From Sphingorhabdus sp. EL138 (lineage in GTDB: Bacteria > Pseudomonadota > Alphaproteobacteria > Sphingomonadales > Sphingomonadaceae): DNA of 64,000 bases. The position numbers were made by a program, and so were the translations under genes. Under the pieces are notes generated by a model, which saw only the letters and a program-made list of their open reading frames with translations, was not told the DNA's origin and made no database searches. Where the stretch lies: positions 310,001 to 374,000 of the forward strand of contig NZ_OGVD01000004.1 in NCBI RefSeq assembly GCF_900258045.1. Direction: 5' to 3'. Numbering within the stretch: the stretch's first letter is position 1; each line of letters opens with the position of its first letter. Positions 54,608 to 64,000 of this stretch are shown here, in pieces.

Positions 54608-54800
54608 CGTTGCTCCGATCGGAGCGACGGTGACATGGGAAACCGCCAGTATCATGCTGGGTCATGTGTCCCCCGTCTAGTTTGACTGGTCTTCGGATCA
54701 ATCAGACGCTTTAGCCCGGACGGGGCGATATTCGAAAATTCGGGGCTTTGTATTTTGTAACACGCCCGCTGGCAATTCCGCGACCGGGCCTCTGTAAGGA
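54608..54800 (+). promoter_or_regulatory. Structured rpsJ-rplC gap with competing hairpins
   Basis: This 214-base gap is large for an S10 operon. CGTTGCTCC pairs with GGAGCGACG (54608-54629). CCCCGTC (54671-54677) can pair with GACGGGG (54719-54725), while CGTCT (54674-54678) can instead pair with AGACG (54704-54708) plus TTGA with TCAA; the two share bases and exclude each other. AGCCC (54713-54717) can pair with GGGCT (54743-54747), followed by a T-rich stretch. CTCT-GTAA-GGAG (54790-54801) hides the rplC ribosome site. Possible attenuation or translational control by a ribosomal protein. Confidence 0.5.
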
Positions 54801-54809
54801 GAAATGATC

Positions 54810-55676
54810 GTGCGTACTGGCGTGATCGCGAAAAAAATGGGGATGACCCGCTTGTTTCAGGAAGATGGTCGGCATGTGCCGGTAACCGTTCTTTCCCTGG
54901 AAGAATGTCAGGTTGTTGGAGCCCGCAAACAGGATCCGGATGGCTATTTTGCTGTTCAGCTTGGTGCAGGTGCCCGTAAAGCGAAAAATGTAAACAAACC
55001 ACAACGTGAAGCTTTTGCAAAAGCAGAAGTTGAGCCAAAGGCACGTGTTGCCGAATTTCGGGTTGAGAGCGAAGAAGGTTTGCTCCCCGTTGGTGCTCGG
55101 ATAACGGCTGACCACTTCATTGCTGGTCAGATGGTCGACATTCAAGGTGTGACGCAGGGTAAGGGCTTTGCCGGTGCCATGAAGCGTTGGGGCTTCGGCG
55201 GTATGCGCGCAACCCACGGTGTTTCCATCTCTCACCGTGCGCATGGTTCTACCGGTCAAAACCAGGATCCTGGTAAAGTCTTCAAAGGTAAGAAGATGGC
55301 TGGTCACATGGGTGCGCGTAATCGCACACAGCAAAATCTTGAGGTCGTTCGCACGGATGCTGCGCGCGGCCTTATCTTTGTCCGTGGCAGCGTCCCCGGT
55401 TCCAAAGGTGGCTGGTTGCTGGTTAAAGATGCTGTGAAAGTGGCTCTTCCTGAAGGTGTTCCATTCCCGGGTGCTATGCGCCGCAACGCGGATGAAACGG
55501 CAACCGAAGATGCGCCTGCTGGTATGATCGAGGCGGATGCAGAGCATGAAGCGCCGGCTGGTCCTACCGATGAAGAAATTGCAGCAGCAGCGGCGGAGAC
55601 GCCAGCAGAGGCTCCTGCAGAAAAGCCAGCAGAAGAGAAATCTGATGCTGCGGATGATGCAGGGAAGGAGGGCTAA
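54810..55676 (+). CDS. rplC: 50S ribosomal protein L3 with acidic C-terminal tail
   Basis: A 288-residue L3. The core is normal ([61 protein letters not shown]). After about residue 225 comes an Ala/Glu/Pro-rich, strongly acidic tail ([22 protein letters not shown]) making it longer than the ~210-residue E. coli form. GTG 54810 is preferred over ATG 54804 because GGAG lies at proper spacing only for GTG. Confidence 0.95.
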   Translation: MRTGVIAKKMGMTRLFQEDGRHVPVTVLSLEECQVVGARKQDPDGYFAVQLGAGARKAKNVNKPQREAFAKAEVEPKARVAEFRVESEEGLLPVGARITADHFIAGQMVDIQGVTQGKGFAGAMKRWGFGGMRATHGVSISHRAHGSTGQNQDPGKVFKGKKMAGHMGARNRTQQNLEVVRTDAARGLIFVRGSVPGSKGGWLLVKDAVKVALPEGVPFPGAMRRNADETATEDAPAGMIEADAEHEAPAGPTDEEIAAAAAETPAEAPAEKPAEEKSDAADDAGKEG

Positions 55677-55679
55677 GCC

Positions 55680-56306
55680 ATGAAATTGAAAGTGAAAACC
55701 CTCGACGCAAAAGCCAAGGGCGACATTGATCTGAATGATGACGTGTTCGGTCTTGAGGCGCGCGCAGACATTCTGCACCGCGTCGTCAACTGGCAGCGTG
55801 AAAAAGCGCGCGGCACCGCCCGTCCAACGCGTGAGCGTAGTGACATTGCCCGCACCGGTAAGAAGTTCGGCAACCAAAAGGGCGGTGGTACCGCTCGTCA
55901 TGGTGATCGTCGTGCTCCTATCTTTGTTGGTGGTGGTAAAGCCCACGGTGCGCGCAAGCGTGACTTCAACCCTTCGCTGAACAAGAAAGTTCGTGCATTG
56001 GGTCTGAAAATGGCGCTGTCTGATAAGGCAAAGAACGACAATCTGATCGTGCTTGAGAATATTGAAATGAAAGAAGCCAAAACACAGGCTCTTCTGGCCA
56101 ATATTACGAAGCTCGGTTTTGGCAAGTCAGCGCTGGTCATGGATGGTGATGATGTGAATGATGCTTTCTCTAAGGCATCGAACAACATTCCTCGCGTCAA
56201 TGTGATGTCAGCTGCTGGTGCCAATGTTTATGACATTTTGAACCATGAGACCCTGGTGCTGACACGCGCTGCGGTTGAAAAGCTGGAGGCACGCTTCAAT
56301 GGCTAA
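55680..56306 (+). CDS. rplD: 50S ribosomal protein L4
   Basis: A 208-residue L4 with the extended-loop region ([26 protein letters not shown], as parts) and the C-terminal globular end. In some bacteria L4 controls its own operon; whether it acts on the rpsJ-rplC gap is unknown. Overlaps rplW by eight bases. Confidence 0.98.
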   Translation: MKLKVKTLDAKAKGDIDLNDDVFGLEARADILHRVVNWQREKARGTARPTRERSDIARTGKKFGNQKGGGTARHGDRRAPIFVGGGKAHGARKRDFNPSLNKKVRALGLKMALSDKAKNDNLIVLENIEMKEAKTQALLANITKLGFGKSALVMDGDDVNDAFSKASNNIPRVNVMSAAGANVYDILNHETLVLTRAAVEKLEARFNG

Positions 56307-56607
56307 AAAAGAAGCAGTGGACATTCGTCACTATGACGTAATTGTCGGCCCACACATCACCGAGAAATCAACCTTGCTCAGCGAAAATAACGCTGTGGTT
56401 TTCAAAGTTGCGAACACCGCAACCAAGCCGCAGATCAAAGCCGCTATCGAGGCGTTGTTTGATGTCAAAGTCAAAGGCGTGAACACGATGGTGCAAAAGG
56501 GCAAGACCAAGAAGTGGAAGGGTCGCCCCTACACTCGCAACGATGTTAAAAAAGCTGTCGTGACTTTGGCTGAAGGCCAGACCATCGACATCACCACGGG
56601 AATTTAA
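56299..56607 (+). CDS. rplW: 50S ribosomal protein L23
   Basis: A 102-residue L23, at the exit tunnel and docking site of trigger factor and [35 protein letters not shown]. Start ATG 56299 inside the rplD end is preferred over an in-frame codon 24 bases earlier. Confidence 0.97.
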   Translation: MAKKEAVDIRHYDVIVGPHITEKSTLLSENNAVVFKVANTATKPQIKAAIEALFDVKVKGVNTMVQKGKTKKWKGRPYTRNDVKKAVVTLAEGQTIDITTGI

Positions 56608-56608
56608 G

Positions 56609-57445
56609 ATGGCTTTAAAATCCTATAAACCGACAAGTCCTGCGCGACGCGGTCTTATCCTGGTCGACAAGAGCGGCCTTTGGAAAGGCAAGCCCGTCAA
56701 GAAGCTTGTTGAAGGCAAGCGCAAAACTGGCGGTCGCAACAACAAAGGTCACGTAACCTCACGCGGTATCGCGGGTGGTCACAAGCAAAAATATCGTCTG
56801 GTGGACTTCAAGCGCCGCAAGTTCGATGTTTCGGCAACCGTTGAGCGGATCGAATATGATCCTAACCGGACTGCTTTTATTGCTTTGATCAAATATGACG
56901 ATGGCGAGCTGAGCTACATCCTGGCGCCACAGCGTCTGGCCGTTGGTGACACTGTCATCGCTGGTGAAAAAGTCGACGTGAAGCCAGGTAATGCGATGAA
57001 ATTGTCGCAAATGCCAATCGGTACGATCATCCACAATGTGGAAATGAAGCCAGGCAAGGGCGGTCAGATTGCTCGCTCTGCTGGTACATATGTCCAGATT
57101 GTTGGCCGTGACCGCGGTATGGTCATTGTTCGCCTGAACTCAGGGGAGCAGCGTTATATCCGCAGCGATTGCATGGGCACGGTTGGTGCGGTTTCAAACC
57201 CCGACAACTCCAACCAGAATTTCGGTAAAGCTGGCCGCACGCGTTGGAAGGGCCGTCGTCCTTTGACACGTGGTGTTGCGAAAAACCCTGTCGATCACCC
57301 GCATGGTGGTGGTGAAGGTCGGACCTCCGGTGGTCGTCACCCAGTGACACCATGGGGCAAGCCAACCAAGGGCGCTCGTACCCGTAAGAACAAAACGACC
57401 GACAAGATGATCATCCGGTCGCGTCACGCTAAGAAGAAGAGGTAA
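56609..57445 (+). CDS. rplB: 50S ribosomal protein L2
   Basis: A 278-residue L2, peptidyl-transferase-centre protein, with [26 protein letters not shown] (in parts) and the [21 protein letters not shown] loop containing the conserved His. Follows rplW by one base. Confidence 0.98.
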   Translation: MALKSYKPTSPARRGLILVDKSGLWKGKPVKKLVEGKRKTGGRNNKGHVTSRGIAGGHKQKYRLVDFKRRKFDVSATVERIEYDPNRTAFIALIKYDDGELSYILAPQRLAVGDTVIAGEKVDVKPGNAMKLSQMPIGTIIHNVEMKPGKGGQIARSAGTYVQIVGRDRGMVIVRLNSGEQRYIRSDCMGTVGAVSNPDNSNQNFGKAGRTRWKGRRPLTRGVAKNPVDHPHGGGEGRTSGGRHPVTPWGKPTKGARTRKNKTTDKMIIRSRHAKKKR

Positions 57446-57447
57446 GC

Positions 57448-57723
57448 ATGGCTCGTTCCATCAAAAAAGGTCCATTTGTTGACCTCCATCTGCTGAAAAA
57501 AGCGCAAGACGCGCAGGAAGCTGGTGCACGCTCGCCGATCAAGACATGGTCGCGTCGTTCCACGGTTCTCCCTGATTTCGTCGGGCTTACTTTCAACGTT
57601 TATAACGGCCAGAAATTCATTCCGGTTTCCGTGAATGAAGACATGGTTGGCCACAAGCTTGGCGAGTTCGCTCCGACGCGTAACTATTACGGCCATGGCG
57701 CTGACAAAAAAGGCAAGAAATAA
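57448..57723 (+). CDS. rpsS: 30S ribosomal protein S19
   Basis: A 91-residue S19 starting [18 protein letters not shown] and ending in the [12 protein letters not shown] tail. Its last base (A of TAA) is shared with the rplV start. Confidence 0.98.
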   Translation: MARSIKKGPFVDLHLLKKAQDAQEAGARSPIKTWSRRSTVLPDFVGLTFNVYNGQKFIPVSVNEDMVGHKLGEFAPTRNYYGHGADKKGKK

Positions 57724-58106
57724 TGGGTAAGGCATCATCACCCCGCCGCGTTGGCGACAATGAAGCTTTGGCTGTTGGCAATTCCATTCGTGGATCTGCC
57801 CAGAAGCTGAACCTTGTTGCACAGCTGATCCGCGGCAAGAAAGCAGAAGACGCTTTGAACATCCTGTCCTTCTCCAAAAAGAGCATGGCCAAGGATGTAA
57901 GCAAGGTTCTCGCTTCCGCTATCGCCAATGCAGAAAACAACCATAATCTGGATGTTGACGCATTGATCGTTCAGGAAGCCAGTGTTGGCAAAAGCCTGAC
58001 CATGAAGCGCTGGAAAGCCCGCGCACGTGGTCGTTCAGCCAAGATCATCAAGCCATTTAGCCGCGTTCGCATCGTTGTTCGCGAGCACGAAGAAGAAGAG
58101 GCGTAA
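57723..58106 (+). CDS. rplV: 50S ribosomal protein L22
   Basis: A 127-residue L22 lining the exit tunnel; the beta-hairpin end has the [23 protein letters not shown] motif. Starts at the last base of the rpsS stop (TAATG). Confidence 0.97.
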   Translation: MGKASSPRRVGDNEALAVGNSIRGSAQKLNLVAQLIRGKKAEDALNILSFSKKSMAKDVSKVLASAIANAENNHNLDVDALIVQEASVGKSLTMKRWKARARGRSAKIIKPFSRVRIVVREHEEEEA

Positions 58107-58109
58107 ACC

Positions 58110-58805
58110 ATGGGTCAAAAGAGTAATCCTATCGGGCTTCGCCTGCAGATTAACCGGACTTGGGACAGCCGCTGGTATGCGGAAGGTGCTGATTACGGCA
58201 ATCTCTTGATGGAAGACATCAAGATGCGCAAATATATCCTGGAAACCGTGCCACAGGCTGCGATCTCCAAGGTTGTAATTGAGCGTCCGGCCAAAACCTG
58301 CCGCGTTTCCATCTATGCCGCCCGTCCCGGTGTTATCATCGGTAAGAAGGGTGCGGATATTGAGAAACTGCGCCGCAAGCTCAGCGAAATGTCTTCCAGT
58401 GATGTGTCTTTGAACATTGTTGAAATTCGCAAGCCAGAAGTTGACGCACAATTGGTAGCACAGGGCATTGGTGATCAGTTGATCCGCCGTGTTGCTTTCC
58501 GCCGGGCTATGAAGCGCGCTGTTCAGTCCGCTCTGCGTCTGGGTGCCGAAGGTATTAAAATTGTTTGTGGTGGCCGTTTGGGCGGAGCAGAAATTGCCCG
58601 TGTTGAATGGTACCGTGAAGGCCGCGTGCCGCTTCATACGCTGCGCGCCAATATCGACTATGCTGAACATGAAGCGCTCACCGCTTACGGCATTATCGGT
58701 ATCAAGGTCTGGATTTTCAAAGGCGAGATATTGGGTCACGACCCGATGGCTCAGGATCGGTTGATGGTGGAAGCGCAAACTTCCGGCGTTCGCCCCTCTC
58801 GTTGA
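58110..58805 (+). CDS. rpsC: 30S ribosomal protein S3
   Basis: A 231-residue S3 with the KH domain ([23 protein letters not shown] in parts) and the C-terminal [12 protein letters not shown], part of the mRNA-entry helicase site. Confidence 0.98.
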   Translation: MGQKSNPIGLRLQINRTWDSRWYAEGADYGNLLMEDIKMRKYILETVPQAAISKVVIERPAKTCRVSIYAARPGVIIGKKGADIEKLRRKLSEMSSSDVSLNIVEIRKPEVDAQLVAQGIGDQLIRRVAFRRAMKRAVQSALRLGAEGIKIVCGGRLGGAEIARVEWYREGRVPLHTLRANIDYAEHEALTAYGIIGIKVWIFKGEILGHDPMAQDRLMVEAQTSGVRPSR

Positions 58806-58829
58806 TTTTTAGGGAATAGGTAAAGCATC

Positions 58830-59261
58830 ATGCTGCAACCAAAGAAAACAAAATTCCGGAAGGCTCACAAGGGCCGGATTAAAGGAAAGGCCCCAGGCGG
58901 TACGACGTTGAACTTCGGTTCTTATGGTCTGAAAGCCATGGAGCCAGAACGGGTCACCGCGCGTCAGATCGAAGCGGCTCGCCGTGCGATCACACGTCAT
59001 ATCAAACGGCAAGGTCGTTTGTGGATCCGCATCTTCCCGGACGTGCCGGTTTCGAAGAAGCCTGCTGAAGTGCGTCAGGGTAAAGGTAAGGGTTCGGTCG
59101 AGTATTGGGCTTGTCGGGTAAAACCAGGCCGGATCATGTTTGAACTGGATGGCGTTCCTGGCCCAATTGCTGCGGTTGCTTTCGAGCGTGCGGCGATGAA
59201 GCTCCCTATCAAGACAAAAGTTGTGGCTCGCCTTGGCGATACGTCACATTTGGAAGGTTAA
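58830..59261 (+). CDS. rplP: 50S ribosomal protein L16
   Basis: A 143-residue L16 with [19 protein letters not shown] and the [20 protein letters not shown] motif near the A/P-site tRNA. Confidence 0.98.
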   Translation: MLQPKKTKFRKAHKGRIKGKAPGGTTLNFGSYGLKAMEPERVTARQIEAARRAITRHIKRQGRLWIRIFPDVPVSKKPAEVRQGKGKGSVEYWACRVKPGRIMFELDGVPGPIAAVAFERAAMKLPIKTKVVARLGDTSHLEG

Positions 59262-59265
59262 GGAC

Positions 59266-59478
59266 ATGAGCAAGACAGAAGATTTGCGGACCAAAACCGA
59301 CGATCAGCTTGAGGCCGATCTGGGCGAACTGAAGCGCGAGGCATTTAACCTGCGCTTTCAGTCTGCGACCAACCAGCTCGAAAAGCCAAGTCGGATACGC
59401 GAAGTGCGTCGCACGATTGCGAAGATTAAAACCCTGCAGAACGAGCGCGCGAAAGCCGCCGTCGCAGAAAAGGCGTAA
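59266..59478 (+). CDS. rpmC: 50S ribosomal protein L29
   Basis: A 70-residue two-helix L29 with REAFNLRFQSATNQLEKPSRIREVRRTIA (in parts). ATG 59266 has AAGG upstream; an in-frame codon 45 bases earlier lies in rplP. Confidence 0.96.
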   Translation: MSKTEDLRTKTDDQLEADLGELKREAFNLRFQSATNQLEKPSRIREVRRTIAKIKTLQNERAKAAVAEKA

Positions 59479-59487
59479 GGAACCGAT

Positions 59488-59799
59488 ATGCCAAAACGTA
59501 TTCTCACCGGCACAGTAGTGTCAGACAAGGGCGACAAGACCATTGTTGTCAATGTCGAACGCAAAGTGAAGCATCCGCTTTACGGAAAAATTATGCGTCG
59601 TTCGAAAAAATATCATGCGCATGATGAAAAGAACGAGATGAGCACTGGTGAAACCGTGCGTATCGAGGAAACAAAACCGATTTCCAAGTTGAAGACTTGG
59701 AAGGTGCTGGAACGGGTTGGCGCTGCTGCTGCTCCTGCAACACCAAAGGTTGCTGAAATTACCGCTGAAGACGAAGGCGAAGTCAAAGCCGAAAGCTGA
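59488..59799 (+). CDS. rpsQ: 30S ribosomal protein S17 with C-terminal extension
   Basis: A 103-residue S17: [31 protein letters not shown] (in parts) then [18 protein letters not shown]. The last ~20 residues ([21 protein letters not shown]) extend the ~84-residue usual form, like the rplC tail. Confidence 0.97.
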   Translation: MPKRILTGTVVSDKGDKTIVVNVERKVKHPLYGKIMRRSKKYHAHDEKNEMSTGETVRIEETKPISKLKTWKVLERVGAAAAPATPKVAEITAEDEGEVKAES

Positions 59800-59860
59800 A
59801 GCTAGCGAAGTTTAACTGTGCTCCGAATATTCGGGGCGGAATGAAGAAGGAAATGGATCC

Positions 59861-60229
59861 ATGATCCAGATGCAATCGAACTTGGAGGTCGCTGACAATA
59901 GCGGAGCCAAACGCGTGCAGTGTATCAAGGTGCTGGGCGGTTCCAAGCGCCGGTTTGCTGGCGTTGGCGACATTATTGTTGTGTCGATCAAGGAAGCGGC
60001 CCCGCGCGGCAAGGTCAAGAAGGGTGATGTTCACCGGGCCGTGATCGTGCGCACGAAGAAAGATATCCGCCGCAAAGACGGTTCGGTTATCCGCTTCGAC
60101 AGCAATGCCGCTGTTTTGGTCAACAATGCGCAGGAGCCAATTGGCACGCGTATCTTTGGCCCTGTGGTTCGCGAACTGCGCGCCAAAAAGCATATGAAAA
60201 TCATCAGCCTTGCGCCGGAGGTGCTATAA
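59861..60229 (+). CDS. rplN: 50S ribosomal protein L14
   Basis: A 122-residue L14 starting [21 protein letters not shown] and ending [14 protein letters not shown] 61-base gap with AAGGAAATGG upstream separates it from rpsQ. Confidence 0.98.
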   Translation: MIQMQSNLEVADNSGAKRVQCIKVLGGSKRRFAGVGDIIVVSIKEAAPRGKVKKGDVHRAVIVRTKKDIRRKDGSVIRFDSNAAVLVNNAQEPIGTRIFGPVVRELRAKKHMKIISLAPEVL

Positions 60230-60231
60230 TC

Positions 60232-60552
60232 ATGGCCAATGCAAAGATCAAAAAGGGTGACACCGTTGTAGTTCTGTCCGGCAAGGACAAGGGCAAATCC
60301 GGTGAAGTGACCAAGGTTATGCCAAAAGACGATAAAGTGATCGTCGCTGGTGCCAATGTTGCTGTGCGTCACCGCAAACCGACACAGGCCAACCCGCAAG
60401 GTGGTCTGGAACGCCGTGAAGCGCCAATGCACATCAGCAAGGTTGCTGTGGCCGATCCTAAAGATGGCAAGCCGACACGGGTTCGCTTTGAAGAGAAAGA
60501 CGGAAAGATGGTCCGTGTGGCCGTGAAATCCGGGGAGAAAGTCGATGGCTGA
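60232..60552 (+). CDS. rplX: 50S ribosomal protein L24
   Basis: A 106-residue L24 with the KOW motif ([22 protein letters not shown]). The end overlaps rplE by eight bases. Confidence 0.97.
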   Translation: MANAKIKKGDTVVVLSGKDKGKSGEVTKVMPKDDKVIVAGANVAVRHRKPTQANPQGGLERREAPMHISKVAVADPKDGKPTRVRFEEKDGKMVRVAVKSGEKVDG

Positions 60553-61123
60553 TAAATATTTGCCACGCATGCGTAAAAAATATGACGATCAGATCGTCAA
60601 AGCGATGCAGGAAAAGTTCAACTATTCCAATCCTATGGAAGTGCCAAAGATCACCAAGATCACACTGAATATGGGCGTTGGTGAAGGTAGCCAGGACAAG
60701 AAGAAAGCCACGACAGCGGCAGCTGAAATGGAACTGATTGCTGGTCAGAAGCCTGTCATCACCAGAGCGAAGACGTCTATCGCGACGTTCAAGCTGCGTG
60801 AAGGCATGCCGATTGGTTGTAAAGTAACATTGCGCCGTGAGCGGATGTACGAATTTCTCGATCGTCTGATCACCGTGGCCATGCCGCGTATTCGTGACTT
60901 TCGTGGTCTGAACCCAAAGAGTTTTGATGGTCGTGGCAACTTTGCCATGGGCATTAAAGAGCAGATTATTTTTCCTGAGATTGCCTATGACGACATCGAT
61001 GTGGTGCGCGGCATGGACATTATCGTGACGACAAGCGCGAAAACGAATGACGAAGCTCGCGAGCTTCTGAAACTGTTCGGTTTCCCGTTCCCGCAGGAAG
61101 AAGAAGAGCAAGCCGCGGCATAA
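60545..61123 (+). CDS. rplE: 50S ribosomal protein L5
   Basis: A 192-residue L5 contacting 5S r[47 protein letters not shown] (in parts). The terminal EEEEQAAA is slightly longer than typical. Confidence 0.98.
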   Translation: MADKYLPRMRKKYDDQIVKAMQEKFNYSNPMEVPKITKITLNMGVGEGSQDKKKATTAAAEMELIAGQKPVITRAKTSIATFKLREGMPIGCKVTLRRERMYEFLDRLITVAMPRIRDFRGLNPKSFDGRGNFAMGIKEQIIFPEIAYDDIDVVRGMDIIVTTSAKTNDEARELLKLFGFPFPQEEEEQAAA

Positions 61124-61191
61124 TCCGCGAGAGACAATTTTTTAAGTTTCCGGTTTTCGGAGACACGCAAGAAAGGAAGAGAACTTAAGTC

Positions 61192-61497
61192 ATGGCGAAA
61201 CTGAGTTCCATTAATAAAAACGAACGTCGCAAGAAGCTGGTTAAGAAATATGCCGGCCGTTATGCGAAGTTGAAGGCGATGGCCAACGATCAGTCTCTTG
61301 ACGAGACCGAGCGTTTGATGGCGCGTCTTAAAATGGCGGAAATTCCGCGCAACGGTAATCCAACCCGCGTGCGTAACCGCTGCGAAACAACAGGACGTCC
61401 GCGCGGCTATTACCGCAAGTTCCGTCTCTGCCGCATTGAGCTGCGTGATATGGCTAACAAAGGCCTTATCCCCGGCGTAACGAAATCCAGCTGGTAA
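61192..61497 (+). CDS. rpsN: 30S ribosomal protein S14
   Basis: A 101-residue S14 of the long, zinc-independent class: [21 protein letters not shown] and [25 protein letters not shown] (in parts). The CXXC zinc ribbon of short S14 is absent. GAAAGGAAG precedes the ATG. Confidence 0.97.
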   Translation: MAKLSSINKNERRKKLVKKYAGRYAKLKAMANDQSLDETERLMARLKMAEIPRNGNPTRVRNRCETTGRPRGYYRKFRLCRIELRDMANKGLIPGVTKSSW

Positions 61498-61509
61498 AGG
61501 GAAGATAAT

Positions 61510-61905
61510 ATGGCTTTTACCGATCCCTTGGGTGATATGCTCACCCGCATCCGTAACGGACAGCAAGCACGTAAGGACAGTGTGGTTTCACCTGCTTCCA
61601 AATTGCGCGGTGCTGTTCTCGAAGTTCTGCAGCGCGAAGGTTATATTCGCGGCTACAGCGAAGAAGAGGTGAACAAGCACCCCGGTCTTCGTATTGAACT
61701 GAAATATTTTGAAGGCGAGCCGGCTATCCGCCACGTGGCCCGCGTTTCAAAGCCTGGTCGTCGTATCTACAGCGGTTCTCAGGAGCTGCCTTCAGTACGC
61801 AATGGCCTGGGCATTACAATCGTTTCGACGCCAAAAGGCGTTTTGTCTGACGCGGAAGCGCGCCAGCAGAATGTCGGCGGCGAAGTACTCGCAGAGGTGT
61901 TCTAA
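61510..61905 (+). CDS. rpsH: 30S ribosomal protein S8
   Basis: A 131-residue S8 with [16 protein letters not shown] and the [33 protein letters not shown] end (in parts), including the conserved STxxG. Confidence 0.98.
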   Translation: MAFTDPLGDMLTRIRNGQQARKDSVVSPASKLRGAVLEVLQREGYIRGYSEEEVNKHPGLRIELKYFEGEPAIRHVARVSKPGRRIYSGSQELPSVRNGLGITIVSTPKGVLSDAEARQQNVGGEVLAEVF

Positions 61906-62438
61906 TGTCTCGTATCGGCAAAAAAGCAGTTAGCATTCCTGACGGCGTTACCGCCACGATGGAGGACGGCCTGGTCAAGATCAAAGGACCAAAGGGCGAA
62001 CTTTCCACCCCTATGGTTGATGATCTGAGCTATGAGTTGAGCGATGGCGGTTTGTTGGTCACACCAGCAAACAAAACCACACGCGCACGCTCTTACTGGG
62101 GCATGCAACGGACACTGGTTCAGAACCTTGTCGACGGTGTAACCGAAGGTTTTACCAAAGTTCTTGAAATCACGGGGGTTGGTTATCGTGCGGCAGTGAA
62201 GGGTAAAATCCTTAACTTGCAGCTTGGTTTTAGCCACGATGTCGATTTCGACATTCCGGAAGGTATCACCATCAAGACGCCGGATCAGACCACGGTCGAA
62301 ATTTCGGGTATTGATAAACAGCAGGTTGGTCAGGTTGCCGCAGAAATTCGGCGCTGGCGCAAACCGGAGCCTTATAAGGGCAAGGGCATTAAATATCGCG
62401 GCGAATATGTTTTCCGCAAAGAAGGGAAGAAGAAATAA
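61905..62438 (+). CDS. rplF: 50S ribosomal protein L6
   Basis: A 177-residue L6 with two similar domains; [26 protein letters not shown] is the signature C-terminus (in parts). The first base overlaps the rpsH stop. Confidence 0.98.
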   Translation: MSRIGKKAVSIPDGVTATMEDGLVKIKGPKGELSTPMVDDLSYELSDGGLLVTPANKTTRARSYWGMQRTLVQNLVDGVTEGFTKVLEITGVGYRAAVKGKILNLQLGFSHDVDFDIPEGITIKTPDQTTVEISGIDKQQVGQVAAEIRRWRKPEPYKGKGIKYRGEYVFRKEGKKK

Positions 62439-62441
62439 GCC

Positions 62442-62795
62442 ATGGCTAATATTTCTCTATTCAAACGGCGTCAGCAACGCGTTCGCACCAAATTGCGGAA
62501 GCGCGGGCTCACAAAACCTCGTTTGTCTGTGCACCGCACAGGTCGTCATATCTATGCGCAAGTCATTGATGATTCAGAGGGCAAGACTGTTGCCGCTGCT
62601 TCAACAATCGACAAGGCGTCCAAGGTAAAAACGGGTGCCGATAGCGCCGCCGCAGCCGATGTTGGCAAGCGCGTTGCAGCAGCAGCGAAAAAAGCGGGCG
62701 TAACCGAAGTAATTTTTGACCGTGGCGGTTTTCTGTATCACGGACGTGTGAAGGCCTTGGCCGACGCTGCACGTGAAGGCGGATTGGAGTTTTAA
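62442..62795 (+). CDS. rplR: 50S ribosomal protein L18
   Basis: A 117-residue L18 binding 5S r[28 protein letters not shown] (in parts) and [26 protein letters not shown]. Confidence 0.98.
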   Translation: MANISLFKRRQQRVRTKLRKRGLTKPRLSVHRTGRHIYAQVIDDSEGKTVAAASTIDKASKVKTGADSAAAADVGKRVAAAAKKAGVTEVIFDRGGFLYHGRVKALADAAREGGLEF

Positions 62796-62797
62796 GC

Positions 62798-63526
62798 ATG
62801 GCTGAAGAAACAAAGAACGAAGGCTCAGAAGCGCCGGAATCAGCTGCACCAGCTGAGGCTGCTCCTGCCGAGCAAAAACAAGAGCGTCAAGGTCGCGGTG
62901 GAAACCGTGGCGGACGTGACGGTGGACGCGGCGGCCGTGATGGCGGACGCGGTCGTGGCCGTGGTCGTGGTGGCCGGGATCAGGATCAGGGCGAAGAGTT
63001 GATCGAGAAACTGGTTCACATCAACCGTGTTTCCAAAACTGTTAAAGGCGGTAAGCGCTTTGGTTTTGCTGCCCTGGTTGTGGTTGGCGACGGCAAAGGC
63101 CGTGCCGGTTTTGGTAAAGGTAAAGCACGCGAAGTGCCTGAAGCGATTACCAAAGCAACAGCTGCTGCGAAAAAGAAAATGGTTCGCGTTCCATTGCGGG
63201 AAGGTCGTACGCTTCACCATGACGGCAAAGGCCAGTTTGGTGCAGGCAACGTGACCTTGCGTTCGGCGCCTCCAGGTACCGGTATCATTGCCGGTGGGCC
63301 TATGCGTGCGGTTTTCGAAAGTCTTGGTGTGGCCGACGTGGTGACCAAGTCTAACGGAACATCCAACCCTTATAACATGATCCGGGCAACCTTCGTGGCG
63401 CTTGGTGAACAGACCAGCCCCAAGGCTGTATCCCAGCGGCGCGGCAAGAAAGTTGCCGATCTGCTTGGCCGCGGCGGCGCTTCTGAAGCTGAGGCTGAGG
63501 CCGAAGCTGCAGCAGTTACGGAGTAA
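62798..63526 (+). CDS. rpsE: 30S ribosomal protein S5 with N-terminal RGG-rich extension
   Basis: A 242-residue S5. The core ([24 protein letters not shown] and [39 protein letters not shown]) is normal. Residues ~1-62 are an extra segment: Ala/Glu-rich, then RGG/RGRG repeats ([20 protein letters not shown]), which are RNA-binding-like. The usual length is about 165-170. The C-terminal ~20 residues are Ala/Glu-rich. Confidence 0.97.
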   Translation: MAEETKNEGSEAPESAAPAEAAPAEQKQERQGRGGNRGGRDGGRGGRDGGRGRGRGRGGRDQDQGEELIEKLVHINRVSKTVKGGKRFGFAALVVVGDGKGRAGFGKGKAREVPEAITKATAAAKKKMVRVPLREGRTLHHDGKGQFGAGNVTLRSAPPGTGIIAGGPMRAVFESLGVADVVTKSNGTSNPYNMIRATFVALGEQTSPKAVSQRRGKKVADLLGRGGASEAEAEAEAAAVTE

Positions 63527-63532
63527 GGCATA

Positions 63533-63712
63533 ATGGCTAAAGTGAAAATCAAGCAGATTGGTTCGCCAATCCGTCGCCCGGAAGAACAGCGCAAGACGTT
63601 GATCGGCCTGGGCCTCAATAAAATGCACCGTGTTTCCGAATTGGAAGACACCCCGGAAGTGCGCGGCATGATCCGTAAGGTGCACCATCTTGTAGAGGTT
63701 GTTGAAGGGTAA
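63533..63712 (+). CDS. rpmD: 50S ribosomal protein L30
   Basis: A 59-residue L30: [29 protein letters not shown] and the end [10 protein letters not shown] (in parts). Lies between rpsE and rplO in the usual spc order; the gene is short and easily missed. Confidence 0.95.
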   Translation: MAKVKIKQIGSPIRRPEEQRKTLIGLGLNKMHRVSELEDTPEVRGMIRKVHHLVEVVEG

Positions 63713-63758
63713 AACCCGAGGACAACCGTGCGAATAAAAGCGAAAGCGAGTACACGAC

Positions 63759-64000
63759 ATGAAACTGAACGAAATTAAAGATAATGACGGCGCGCGCAAA
63801 TTGCGTACCCGTATTGGCCGCGGCATTGGTTCCGGCAAAGGCAAAACCGGCGGACGTGGTCAAAAGGGCCAGAAGTCTCGCTCCGGTGTTTCCATCAACG
63901 GCTTTGAAGGTGGTCAGATGCCACTTCACATGCGGCTTCCGAAGCGCGGTTTCAACAACCCGTTCGGCACCGACTATGCTGAAGTCAATTTGGGTATGAT
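63759..64000 (+). CDS. rplO: 50S ribosomal protein L15, N-terminal part
   Basis: The first 80 residues of L15: [43 protein letters not shown] (in parts), the RNA-binding N-terminal Gly-rich arm. The gene runs off the right end of the window. Confidence 0.96.
   Translation, partial: MKLNEIKDNDGARKLRTRIGRGIGSGKGKTGGRGQKGQKSRSGVSINGFEGGQMPLHMRLPKRGFNNPFGTDYAEVNLGM

Noticed and set aside
54711-55946. 411-codon frame opposite rplC/rplD
   Set aside because: Antisense of ribosomal protein genes.
62840-63844. 334-codon frame opposite rpsE/rpmD
   Set aside because: Antisense of ribosomal protein genes; Thr/Ala-rich artefact of the RGG repeats.
1-64000. CRISPR arrays, tRNA, rRNA, phage or transposase genes
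   Set aside because: No regularly spaced repeats, cloverleaf-like sequences, integrases or transposases were seen by eye; a tRNA scan was not possible.

Overview
The window looks like a chromosomal segment of a sphingomonad-type alphaproteobacterium (Sphingomonadaceae, perhaps near Sphingorhabdus/Parasphingorhabdus/Sphingopyxis). The clues are a serC-serA-hisZ-purA cluster, an imuA-imuB-dnaE2 mutasome with a GTTC-N7-GTTC LexA box, an ScfR-type regulator divergent from isocitrate lyase, a TonB-dependent receptor, a phasin with a histone-like tail, and the gene order of the ribosomal str/S10/spc clusters. The genus is inference; the gene content is read directly. No rRNA, tRNA, CRISPR array, phage or insertion sequence was found.

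0-9 kb holds mixed housekeeping and envelope/lipid genes: the end of a PilZ protein, an SNase-like nuclease, a rhodanese, a PlsC-like acyltransferase with a DUF1295 membrane protein, a FrnE-type thiol oxidoreductase, ClpS, a phasin with a well-defined regulated promoter, a sterol-desaturase-family hydroxylase, a membrane AraC regulator, and a type III polyketide synthase overlapping an isoprenylcysteine-methyltransferase-like gene (a bpsA-bpsB-like pair). 9-20.5 kb has a secreted glycine-rich protein, then a probable peptide-utilisation locus: secreted S9 peptidase, DUF819 transporter and S51 peptidase (overlapping genes), a LysR regulator, a TonB-dependent receptor broken by a one-base frameshift, and a secreted alpha/beta hydrolase. 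20.5-24 kb has pheA, a membrane-anchored cytochrome c, a LOG-family protein and an extensin-like lipoprotein.

24-33.3 kb is biosynthesis and carbon metabolism: serC (with a structured leader), serA, hisZ, purA and an L,D-transpeptidase, then scfR and aceA facing away from each other across two TTGTAA palindromes. 33.3-37.2 kb encodes a cytochrome c overlapping a TPR protein, a matrixin metalloprotease with a vertebrate-like cysteine switch, an acidic lipoprotein and a calcium-repeat protein. 37.2-44 kb has the SOS mutasome dnaE2/imuB/imuA and a divergent TIR-transmembrane protein. 44-47.3 kb has a DsrE-like protein and a cytochrome bd (CIO-type) operon with its DUF2474 small subunit. 47.3-49.5 kb is an AT-rich accessory patch with two unrecognised genes and a phased direct-repeat operator candidate.

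49.5-64 kb is the translation block: rpsL-rpsG-fusA-tuf, a terminator pair and an inverted-repeat element, then rpsJ, a structured 214-bp gap, and rplC-D-W-B, rpsS, rplV, rpsC, rplP, rpmC, rpsQ, rplN-X-E, rpsN, rpsH, rplF-R, rpsE, rpmD and the start of rplO.

No single clearly new multi-gene defence or biosynthetic system is evident. The observations most worth following are the cysteine-switch matrixin cluster, the structured rpsJ-rplC gap, the phased repeats of the AT-rich patch, the TIR-membrane protein beside the SOS box, the peptide-uptake locus with its frameshifted receptor, and the two-operator phasin promoter.
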